Source of the DNA: Pseudomonadota bacterium
GTDB taxonomy: Bacteria; Pseudomonadota; Alphaproteobacteria; Rhizobiales; Xanthobacteraceae
Assembly (NCBI GenBank): GCA_023414975.1
Contig: JAEZMI010000019.1
Location: 1-8,225, forward strand
Length of the DNA stretch: 8,225 nucleotides
Direction: 5' to 3'
This document shows positions 1 through 5,714 of this stretch, piece by piece; position 1 is the stretch's first letter; every line of letters begins with the position of its first letter. The position numbers and the translations under genes were made by a program. The notes under the pieces were generated by a model. That model was not told the origin of the DNA, did no database searches, and saw only the letters and a list, made by a program, of their open reading frames with translations.

Positions 1-1050
1 ATCCTGAGCCTGCGCATCGAGGCGGACGCGCTCGACCGGCAGGAAAAGGAGCTCGCCGTCCAGCAGGCGGATGCGGAGAAGCGCCTCACCACCCTGCGTT
101 CCGCCGAGACCGAGCTGGTCGAGCTGAACCGCCGCCGCGAGACCCTGTCGGACGGCTACCGCGAATATCTGCGCCGCGCCACCGCCGCCAAGATCGAGGA
201 ATCCGCCGCCGCCGAGCGCGAATCCAATGTCCGTCTGGTCCAGGTTGCCGGCGCCTCGGTGACGAACCGCTCCATGCGCTTGCCCTTCCTCGGCGCCGGG
301 CTCATCGGCGCGGCGCTGTTCGGCGCGGCGGCGGGCGCGGTGGCCTCGGCGCTGCGCTCCACCTTCATCCAGCCGGTCGAGGTCGAGCGGGCGCTCGATG
401 TGCCGGCCCTCGGCGAATATGACAACCTCTCGCGCGGCGACGACCCGGCCTCGCTGGAACGCGACGCCGGCAATCTCGCCGCGCTGCTGCTGGACACGCG
501 GGTGGACGGGCAGCCGGTGCGGGTCATCCAGTTCATCGGGGTCGAGGCGGACCCGTCGCTGGCCGAACTGGCGCGGCGCGTCGCCGTCGAATTCACCGCG
601 CAGCGCGGCCTGCGCACGCTGCTGGTCGATCTCACCGCAACGGGCGAGGCGGGCACGCCGCCGGCGGACGACCCCACCATCCGCCTCAAGGGCGGCCTCA
701 AGGTCCGTCCCACCGGCACGCCGCTCCTGTGGAGCCTCGCCGACGGGCGGAACTCGCCCCTGCTCCAGCTCCGCACGCCGCTCACCGAGGCCGAGGGGAT
801 GATGCGCGAGCTGCGCGAGGAATGCGAGGCGGTCGTGTTCTGCGCCACGGCGCGCGAGGTCGGCGCCCTCGGCCACCGGCTCGACGCGCTGGTCGACGGC
901 AATGTGCTGGTGGTGCGTGCCGACAAGACGCGCAAGCCCGCCGCCATCGCGCTGCGCAGCGCGGTGGTGGAGAGCGGGGGCGTGCCGCTCGGCTTCGTCT
1001 TCACCGGCCGGCGCTATATCCTGCCAGAATGGCTCTACCGGCTCACCTGA
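1..1050 (+). CDS. Wzz/GumC-family exopolysaccharide chain-length protein with degenerate kinase-like C-terminus (5' partial)
   Basis: The frame is open from base 1 to TGA 1048-1050, giving the last 349 residues; the start lies upstream. Residues 1-75 are charged and coiled-coil-like, as in the periplasmic helical arms of polysaccharide co-polymerases. They are followed by an SNVRLVQVAGASV segment matching the pre-membrane GNVR-type motif, then a hydrophobic Gly/Ala-rich membrane helix at about residues 96-118. The cytoplasmic part (about 170-349) has the fold pattern of a bacterial tyrosine kinase: a VRVIQFIG strand, LLVDL near residues 207-211, DGNVLVVR, and a closing tail RRYILPEWLYRLT with two tyrosines. 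The P-loop position reads GVEADPS with no GKS/T, and the Walker B-like strand reads AVVFCATA without Asp. The domain is therefore probably a non-catalytic regulator of polysaccharide chain length or export. The 3' end overlaps the convergent lysR gene by 16 bp. The family call is firm; loss of kinase activity is inferred. Confidence 0.85.
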   Translation: MLSLRIEADALDRQEKELAVQQADAEKRLTTLRSAETELVELNRRRETLSDGYREYLRRATAAKIEESAAAERESNVRLVQVAGASVTNRSMRLPFLGAGLIGAALFGAAAGAVASALRSTFIQPVEVERALDVPALGEYDNLSRGDDPASLERDAGNLAALLLDTRVDGQPVRVIQFIGVEADPSLAELARRVAVEFTAQRGLRTLLVDLTATGEAGTPPADDPTIRLKGGLKVRPTGTPLLWSLADGRNSPLLQLRTPLTEAEGMMRELREECEAVVFCATAREVGALGHRLDALVDGNVLVVRADKTRKPAAIALRSAVVESGGVPLGFVFTGRRYILPEWLYRLT

Positions 1051-1961
1051 GCGGCAGGCGCGCCGGCGCGCGCCTGCGCCTGCAGCTCGCGGATGAAGGC
1101 GTCGATCAGCGGCTGTTCGCCCTTCAGCCGGCGAGTCGCGGCGAAATGGGCGGAATCGAAGCCGTAGCTTTCCGACTTCAGCACCCGCATCTGGCCGCGC
1201 TCGACCCAGTCCTCGCCGATGTGACGCGGCAGATAGCCGATGAAGCGCCCGGACAGGATCATCATCACCTGCGCTTCCATCTGCACGATGGCGGCGCTGG
1301 CGCGCGGGTGGTTCACCCGGTAGAGGTCGTCGAGGTGCCGGTAGCGGCGCACGGAAAACAGCGCCTCCTCGATGCGGGCATGGCTGATCTCGGCCGCCGG
1401 CAGGCCGAACAGGGGATGGCCCCGCCCGCAATAGAGCGCCTGGGCCTCGCGGTGCAGGGGGATGTAGGTGAGGCCCGGCACCTTCTGCGAAAACGGCCCG
1501 ACCACGAGATCGCGCTGCCCGTCCATAAGCGCCCGCTCCAGCGCCAATGGGGTGCCCAGTTCGAGATCGACGAACACCTCCGAGGCATACTCCATGTAGC
1601 GGGCGAGCGCCGTCTGCAGCCCGAGTTGCGGGTTGGTGACGACGCCGTCGACGATGCCGACCCGCAGCCGGCCGACGAGGCGGCGCTGGTCGCGCCCCAC
1701 CCGCCCGTGAAAGGCGTCGATGTCCTCGAACAGCCGCAGCGCGGCGGCGAGCGTCGATTCACCGAAGGAGGTCAGCCGGAAGCCAGCCCGGCCGCGCTCG
1801 CAGAGCTGGCCGCCCAGCTTGCGCTCCAACGCCGCCAGATGGGTCGAGAGGGTCGATTGCGAGAGGTTGAGCGCGATCTGCGCATCGTGAAACCCGCCCT
1901 CCTGCGCGAGCACCACGAAGACGCGCAGAAGCCGCAGGTCGATGTTGTCCAGCCGCCGCAT
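1035..1961 (-). CDS. LysR-family transcriptional regulator
   Basis: A 308-residue protein, the usual length for the LysR family. The N-terminal winged helix-turn-helix is clear: IDLRLLRVFVVLAQEGGF, then the helix pair around residues 24-50 (AQIALNLSQSTLSTHLAALE), then FRLTSFGE at 61-68. The remainder fits the two-lobed effector-binding domain. The start ATG (1959-1961) is preceded on the minus strand by AAAGGA (complement 1969-1974) at 7 nt spacing. The gene is divergent from the SDR-creatininase-ureohydrolase cluster, the classical arrangement in which a LysR protein activates its neighbour in response to a pathway metabolite and represses itself. A T-N11-A box at 2128-2140 overlaps a minus-strand -10-like hexamer. 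The helix reads SQSTLSTHLAALE where SQPALSxxI is typical, which is within family variation. The effector is unknown; a guanidino compound is a reasonable guess from the neighbours. Confidence 0.93.
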   Translation of the reverse strand: MRRLDNIDLRLLRVFVVLAQEGGFHDAQIALNLSQSTLSTHLAALERKLGGQLCERGRAGFRLTSFGESTLAAALRLFEDIDAFHGRVGRDQRRLVGRLRVGIVDGVVTNPQLGLQTALARYMEYASEVFVDLELGTPLALERALMDGQRDLVVGPFSQKVPGLTYIPLHREAQALYCGRGHPLFGLPAAEISHARIEEALFSVRRYRHLDDLYRVNHPRASAAIVQMEAQVMMILSGRFIGYLPRHIGEDWVERGQMRVLKSESYGFDSAHFAATRRLKGEQPLIDAFIRELQAQARAGAPAAQVSR

Positions 1962-2000
1962 GGCGTCGTCCTTTGCTCGCCTTCCACCGGCTTCAGCCGG

Positions 2001-2100
2001 CTGTCATCCCGGCCAGGCGCAGCGAGAGCCGGGATCGTTCGCCGCCTTGCCAACCTTCACACGATCCCGGCTCGGTCCTGCAGACCGTCCGGGATGACGG
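2001..2100. repeat. Intergenic palindromic repeat (REP/RIME-like), element 1
   Basis: A 100-bp imperfect palindrome. Outer arms GTCATCCCGG (2003-2012) and CCGGGATGAC (2089-2098) are perfect complements. Inner arms AGCCGGGATCGT (2027-2038) and ACGATCCCGGCT (2061-2072) pair perfectly over 12 bp around a 22-nt loop, and a small side hairpin CGGTC-CTGCA-GACCG lies at 2073-2087. The shape is that of the short non-coding palindromes scattered between genes in many Rhizobiales genomes. It lies in the lysR 5' side, so it would be part of the lysR leader if that gene starts from the -10-like site near 2126. No coding sequence is seen in it. Confidence 0.75.
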
Positions 2101-2120
2101 CAGGCGGGGCCGTAAGAGGC

Positions 2121-2184
2121 ATTCCCTTATATTGAATTTAGCCGATGTATCCTTCCACTAATTCCTATTTTCGGGAAAGTGGAA
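2121..2184. promoter_or_regulatory. lysR / SDR1 divergent control region with T-N11-A box and dyad
   Basis: This AT-rich stretch stands out from the surrounding GC-rich DNA. TATATTGAATTTA (2128-2140) fits the LysR-type T-N11-A rule and is an imperfect palindrome centred on G2134 (5 of 6 pairs). On the minus strand it overlaps TATAAG (complement 2126-2131), a reasonable -10 element for lysR, which would suit autorepression, although no good -35 accompanies it. Downstream, TTCCAC (2153-2158) pairs with GTGGAA (2179-2184), enclosing TTCC (2162-2165) and GGAA (2174-2177). This nested dyad could be the activation half-site or a leader hairpin. No strong sigma70 promoter for SDR1 is visible, as expected for an activated promoter; TTGAAT at 2132 with ACTAAT at 2157 (19-nt spacer) is the best I can offer. 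Confidence 0.45.
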
Positions 2185-2223
2185 CTGCGCCAGCATGCCC
2201 GCGCTTTCAGCCGGAGCCTCCCC

Positions 2224-2265
2224 ATGCGCGCCCTCCCCCGTCCCGCCTGCGGCGTCGCCGCATGA
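2224..2265 (+). CDS. Possible 13-codon leader ORF coupled to SDR1
   Basis: ATG 2224 opens a 13-codon frame (MRALPRPACGVAA) ending at TGA 2263-2265, which overlaps the SDR1 start codon as ATGA. It has a good ribosome binding site, GGAG at 2213-2216 with 7 nt spacing, whereas the SDR1 start at 2262 has only C-rich sequence upstream. The simplest reading is that ribosomes load at 2224 and SDR1 is translated by termination-reinitiation. The peptide matches no attenuator type I know. It could instead be chance, or SDR1 may use a weak unassisted start. Confidence 0.35.
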   Translation: MRALPRPACGVAA

Positions 2266-3020
2266 AGCTCGAAGGCCTTGCCGGACGCACCGTCCTCGTC
2301 ACCGGTTCCAGCCGCGGCATCGGCCACGGCATCGCCCGTGCCTTCGCGGCTGCCGGGGCTGAGTTACACATGCTCGCCGATGATGCCGCGATCCACGAAG
2401 CCGCCGGACGGCTCGGCGCACGCGGCCATCAGGCGGACATCACCTCGAACGACGCGGTCGCGGCGGTAGCGGCCGCCATTCCCCGGCTCGACGTGCTCGT
2501 GAACAATGCCGGGCTCGAACTCGTCACCCCCCTCGATGACGCGGGCGCGCAGAACGAGGCGGTGTTCCGCCGGGTGGTCGAGATCAACGTGGTCGGCACC
2601 TTCCTCGTCACCCGCGCCATGCTGCCGCGCATGGGACATGGCGGGCGGATCATCAACACCGCCTCGGTCTGGTCACGCTCGGCGGAGGCGCTGTTCGGCG
2701 CCTATGTCGCTTCCAAGCACGCGGTGATCGGCCTCACCAAGACCTGGGCGAAGGAACTCGGCCCGCGCGGCATCACCGTCAACGCGGTCTGCCCAGGCTG
2801 GGTGCGCACGGAGGCCTCGTTACGCTCGCTGCACGCCATGGCGGCGCGCATGGCTGTCGCGCCGGAAACGCTGCTGAATGAGATTGTGGCGGGGCAGATC
2901 CTGCCGGGATTCATGGAGCCGGAAGATGTCGCCGGCACCTACCTGTTCCTGGCGTCCGACCTCGCCGCCAACATCACCGGCCAGAGCCTCGGCGTCGATC
3001 GCGGAGAAGTCCCATGGTGA
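2262..3020 (+). CDS. SDR-family NAD(P)-dependent oxidoreductase 1
   Basis: A 252-residue classical short-chain dehydrogenase/reductase, a cytoplasmic enzyme that interconverts an alcohol and a carbonyl. Cofactor motif TGSSRGIG lies at residues 14-21 and NNAG at 81-84. The catalytic tetrad is N109, S135, Y148 and K152 (YVASK), followed by CPGWVRTE. Asp40-41 at the end of the second strand suggest NAD rather than NADP. The start was placed at ATG 2262 because MKLEGLAGRTVLVTG is a normal SDR N-terminus; the in-frame extension to 2145 would add 39 Pro/Arg-rich residues unlike the family. The C-terminus reads GVDRGEVPW where VDGG is usual. The gene overlaps the next SDR by 7 bp (ATGGTGA), so the two are surely co-expressed. 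It is the first enzyme gene downstream of the divergent LysR regulator. The substrate cannot be read from sequence; a hydroxyl on the guanidino compound or its product is inferred. Confidence 0.92.
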   Translation: MKLEGLAGRTVLVTGSSRGIGHGIARAFAAAGAELHMLADDAAIHEAAGRLGARGHQADITSNDAVAAVAAAIPRLDVLVNNAGLELVTPLDDAGAQNEAVFRRVVEINVVGTFLVTRAMLPRMGHGGRIINTASVWSRSAEALFGAYVASKHAVIGLTKTWAKELGPRGITVNAVCPGWVRTEASLRSLHAMAARMAVAPETLLNEIVAGQILPGFMEPEDVAGTYLFLASDLAANITGQSLGVDRGEVPW

Positions 3021-3739
3021 GTGCCCACAAGGATCTGCGTGTCATCGTCACCGGCGCCGGCAGCGGCATCGGGCGCGCCTGCGCGGACGCGCTGAGCGGC
3101 GCCGGGGCGAAGGTGGTGGGCTTCGACCTGCACCCGCCGGAGCAGACCTCGCATTGGCCGACGATCCTGACCAACGTCGCCGACGAAGCCTCCGTCGCCG
3201 CCGGCATGGAGGCCGCCCACGATCAGCTCGGCGGGCTGGACGTCATCGTCAACTGCGCCGGCGTGCTGGTCGAAGGCCGCCTCGCGAGCTTCGACATCGC
3301 CGCCTATGAACGCATGGCGGCGGTGAACATACGCGGCCCGATCCTCATGGCGCGCGAGGCGCTGAAATTCTTCAACGGCCCCGCGCCGGTGCGCGGACGC
3401 ATCATCAACATCGCCTCCGAACTCGCCTATCTCGGCCGCGCCGGCGCCTCCGGCTACTGCGCCACCAAGGGGGCGGTGCTCGGCCTCACCCGCTCCTGGG
3501 CGCGCGAACTCGCGCCGGACATTCTGGTGAACGCCGTCGCTCCCGGCCCGGTCGACACGCCGCTGCTCGGCTTCGACCGCATGAGCCCGTCGGAGCAGGC
3601 GCTCGAAACCGGCAACCCGCTCGGCCGGGTCGGCCGGCCCGAAGAGATCGCCCAGGCGGTGCTGTTCCTCGCGAGCCGCGCCACCGGCTTCATCACCGGG
3701 CAATGCATCAGCGTCGATGGCGGCGCCGGCATGCATTGA
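3014..3739 (+). CDS. SDR-family NAD(P)-dependent oxidoreductase 2
   Basis: A 241-residue classical SDR. It shows TGAGSGIG (13-20), NCAG (80-83, a common variant of NNAG), N105, S135, Y148 and K152 (YCATK), APGPVDTPL, and the usual VDGG at 234-237. Asp38 at the end of strand two (GFDL) points to NAD. The start ATG 3014 lies inside the end of SDR1, with GGAGAAG at 3003-3009 as ribosome binding site. Although the catalytic residues fall at similar positions in SDR1, the two proteins differ widely and are unlikely to be a recent duplication; they may act on successive hydroxyls, or oxidise and reduce a common intermediate. The creatininase gene follows after 60 bp. The specific reaction is unknown. 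Confidence 0.92.
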   Translation: MVSAHKDLRVIVTGAGSGIGRACADALSGAGAKVVGFDLHPPEQTSHWPTILTNVADEASVAAGMEAAHDQLGGLDVIVNCAGVLVEGRLASFDIAAYERMAAVNIRGPILMAREALKFFNGPAPVRGRIINIASELAYLGRAGASGYCATKGAVLGLTRSWARELAPDILVNAVAPGPVDTPLLGFDRMSPSEQALETGNPLGRVGRPEEIAQAVLFLASRATGFITGQCISVDGGAGMH

Positions 3740-3799
3740 GCCCCCGGCCCCACCAGAAGCGCACCGACACCAACCGCACCGATTGAACCAGAGGGAAAC

Positions 3800-4576
3800 A
3801 TGGTCGACAGCGTCCGCCTCGACGAACTCAGCTGGCCCGAATTCGCGGCGAAGATCGCGGCCGGCACGCCGGTTCTGTTGCCGGTCGGCTCCACGGAGCA
3901 GCACGGGCCCCACCTGCCGCTGAATGTGGACGTCGTCCTGCCCACCGGCGTATGCGAGCGCGTCGCCCGCGAGATTGGCGGCCTCGTCGCGCCGACGGTG
4001 AACTACGGCTGCAAGTCCATGCCGCGCTCGGGTGGCGGCGAGCAGTTTCCCGGCACGCTCAGCCTCGACGCCCACACCTTCTCCCTCGTGCTGCGCGACG
4101 TCATCCGCAATCTCGGCCGGCAGGGCGTGCGGCGGCTGGTGCTGGTGAACGGCCATTACGAGAATCTCTGGCCCTCCGTCGAGGGGCTGGACCTTGCCTT
4201 GCGCGAACTTGCCCGCGACGGCATCACCGACATGCAGGTGATGCGGCTCGAATATTGGGACTTCGCCCAGCGGGCCACGCTCGACAAGCTGTTCCCCGAG
4301 GGCTTTCCGGGCATCGACCTCGAACATGCGAGCCTGCTTGAGACCTCGCTCATGCTCCTGCTGCGCCCGGATCTCGTGGAGATGGACAAGGTGCCCAATG
4401 ACGGCCCGGCCACCTTCCCGCCCTATGACCGCTTCCCTGTCCCCGCCGATTTCGGCCTCCCGCCCTCCGGCGTGCTGGCGGTCGCCACCGGCTCGACGGT
4501 CGAAAAGGGCGAATTGCTGATGGCCGACTACATCACCCACATGTCCGCCGCCATCCGCAAGGAATTCGGGCTGTAG
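3800..4576 (+). CDS. Creatininase-family amidohydrolase (creatinine amidohydrolase-like)
   Basis: At 258 residues it is almost the length of Pseudomonas creatininase, which opens the creatinine ring to creatine. The binuclear metal site is intact: E33 and H35 in GSTEQHG, D44 in NVDVVLP, H119 and E121 in NGHYEN. RSGGGEQFPGT (76-86), EYWDF (151-155, with the active-site Trp at 153), H176, E181 and ATFPPYD (204-210) match the true creatininase clade better than distant members such as MftE. Compared from memory, the second active-site Trp (W174 of the Pseudomonas enzyme) is replaced by I172 in GIDLEH, so the substrate may be a related cyclic guanidine, lactam or lactone. The start ATG 3800 has GAGGGA at 3791-3796. 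It lies 60 bp after SDR2 and 181 bp before the ureohydrolase pair. No creatinase gene is present. Family call firm; creatinine as substrate only possible. Confidence 0.88.
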   Translation: MVDSVRLDELSWPEFAAKIAAGTPVLLPVGSTEQHGPHLPLNVDVVLPTGVCERVAREIGGLVAPTVNYGCKSMPRSGGGEQFPGTLSLDAHTFSLVLRDVIRNLGRQGVRRLVLVNGHYENLWPSVEGLDLALRELARDGITDMQVMRLEYWDFAQRATLDKLFPEGFPGIDLEHASLLETSLMLLLRPDLVEMDKVPNDGPATFPPYDRFPVPADFGLPPSGVLAVATGSTVEKGELLMADYITHMSAAIRKEFGL

Positions 4577-4598
4577 GCGCGACCGCGGAAACCCGTCT

Positions 4599-4704
4599 GC
4601 GTCCTTCGAGGCCCGGCGGCGCCGGGCACCTCAGGATGACGAGGACCGGAGCCCGACGTCGTCATGCTGAGGAGCGGGGCAATGCCCCGCGTCTCGAAGC
4701 ACGC
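4599..4704. repeat. Intergenic palindromic repeat (REP/RIME-like), element 2
   Basis: A roughly 106-bp imperfect palindrome between the creatininase and ureohydrolase genes. Outer arms GCGTCCTTCGAG (4599-4610) and CTCGAAGCACGC (4693-4704) pair at 11 of 12 positions. Inner arms CCTCAGGATGACG (4629-4641) and CGTCATGCTGAGG (4660-4672) pair at 12 of 13. Each half carries its own perfect 7-bp hairpin: GCCCGGC-GGC-GCCGGGC (4611-4627) and GCGGGGC-AAT-GCCCCGC (4674-4690). The predicted fold is a cruciform with side arms. It differs from element 1 in sequence but not in design. As RNA it could slow transcription or protect the upstream mRNA end; there is no U-tract to make it a simple terminator. Confidence 0.78.
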
Positions 4705-4757
4705 AGCACCTGACCCCCTCAACGCTTGCACGCCGCGCCCTCGCAACGAGACCGAAT

Positions 4758-5714
4758 ATGTCCCACGCCTTCGAGCCCCTCGATTCCGGCAGCATCCCCC
4801 GCTATGCGGGGCTGCCGACCTTCATGCGCCTGCCGGTCGCTGAACCCGCGCAGGTGGATATCGCCATTCTCGGCCTGCCCTTCGATCTCGGCACCACCAA
4901 CCGCGCCGGCACCCGCCACGGGCCGCGTGAACTGCGCAACCAGTCGAGCCTGATGCGCCGGGTGCATCACGTCACCGGCCTGTCGCCCTATGACCAGGCG
5001 CGCGTCGCCGACTGTGGCGATGTCATCACCGACCCCTTCGACCTCATGCGCTCGCTCGACCTCATCACCGCGCACTACAAGGGCGTGCGCGAGGCGGGCG
5101 CGCTGCCGCTCACCGCCGGGGGCGACCATCTCATCAGTCTGCCCATCCTGCGGGGGCTCGCGAGCGACGGGCCGGTCGGCCTCATCCAGTTCGACGCCCA
5201 TTCCGACACCTATGACGGCTTCTTCAACGGCTCGAAATATACCCACGGCACCCCGTTCCGCCGGGCCATCGAGGAAGGGCTCGTCGATCCCAAGCGTTTC
5301 GTGCAGATCGGCCTGCGCGGCGCCATCTCCGACGCCGGCAATTACGACTACGCCCGCGAGATGGGCGTGCGCATCATCTTCATCGAGGAGTTCGTGGGGC
5401 GCGGCGTCGAGGACGTGATGGCGGAAGCGCGCGCCATCGTCGGCGACAGGCCGACCTATGTCACCTTCGACATTGACGGCATCGACCCCTCGCAGGCGCC
5501 GGGCACCGGCACCCCCGAAATCGGCGGCTTCTCCACCCGCGAGGCGCAGGCCATGGTCCGGCTGCTGGACGGGCTCGACATCATCGGCGCCGATCTCGTC
5601 GAGGTCGCCCCGCCCTTCGACCCGTCCGGCCTCACCGCCCTCACCGGCGCCACCATCATGTTCGAACTGCTCTGCGTCCTCGCGGGCGTCGTCGCGAAAA
5701 AGGGAGGCCGCTGA
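4758..5714 (+). CDS. Ureohydrolase (agmatinase/arginase superfamily) 1, guanidino-acid hydrolase-like
   Basis: A 318-residue ureohydrolase, which splits a guanidino compound into urea and an amine at a binuclear Mn or Ni site. Metal ligands are complete: H124 in GGDHL, D146/H148/D150 in FDAHSDTYD, and D238/D240 in FDIDGIDPS, followed by APGTGTPEIGG and DLVEVAPPFDPSG. The N-terminal FDLGTTNRAGTRHGPRELR and HGTPFRRAIEEGL resemble guanidinobutyrase and guanidinopropionase (GbuA/GpuA type, about 318 residues) more than SpeB agmatinase. The residue after the ligand His is Leu where Ser or Thr is usual. The ribosome binding site before ATG 4758 is weak (GAG at 4748-4750). The gene shares a base with the second ureohydrolase, so equal expression and perhaps a mixed oligomer are likely. 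Linear guanidino acid as substrate is inferred; agmatine cannot be excluded. Confidence 0.92.
   Translation: MSHAFEPLDSGSIPRYAGLPTFMRLPVAEPAQVDIAILGLPFDLGTTNRAGTRHGPRELRNQSSLMRRVHHVTGLSPYDQARVADCGDVITDPFDLMRSLDLITAHYKGVREAGALPLTAGGDHLISLPILRGLASDGPVGLIQFDAHSDTYDGFFNGSKYTHGTPFRRAIEEGLVDPKRFVQIGLRGAISDAGNYDYAREMGVRIIFIEEFVGRGVEDVMAEARAIVGDRPTYVTFDIDGIDPSQAPGTGTPEIGGFSTREAQAMVRLLDGLDIIGADLVEVAPPFDPSGLTALTGATIMFELLCVLAGVVAKKGGR

Noticed and set aside
156..1004. 282-codon minus-strand open frame
   Set aside because: Ser/Arg/Ala-rich antisense of the GumC-like gene, with no motif.
729..2135. 468-codon plus-strand open frame opposite lysR
   Set aside because: It is the complement of a well-defined LysR gene and overlaps the end of the GumC-like gene in another frame.
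2181..2205. EcfG-type general stress promoter (GGAAC, 16 nt, CGCT)
   Set aside because: The -10 half departs from CGTT and the site lies before a catabolic gene; the dps leader, where such a site would be expected, shows none.
2145..2261. N-terminal extension of SDR1 to an upstream ATG
   Set aside because: The 39 added residues are Pro/Arg-rich, unlike SDR N-termini, and would span the regulatory dyad; the Rossmann strand starts properly after ATG 2262.
2939..4540. 533-codon minus-strand open frame across SDR2 and the creatininase gene
   Set aside because: Antisense shadow of clearly coding genes, with a composition typical of complement frames and no family signature.
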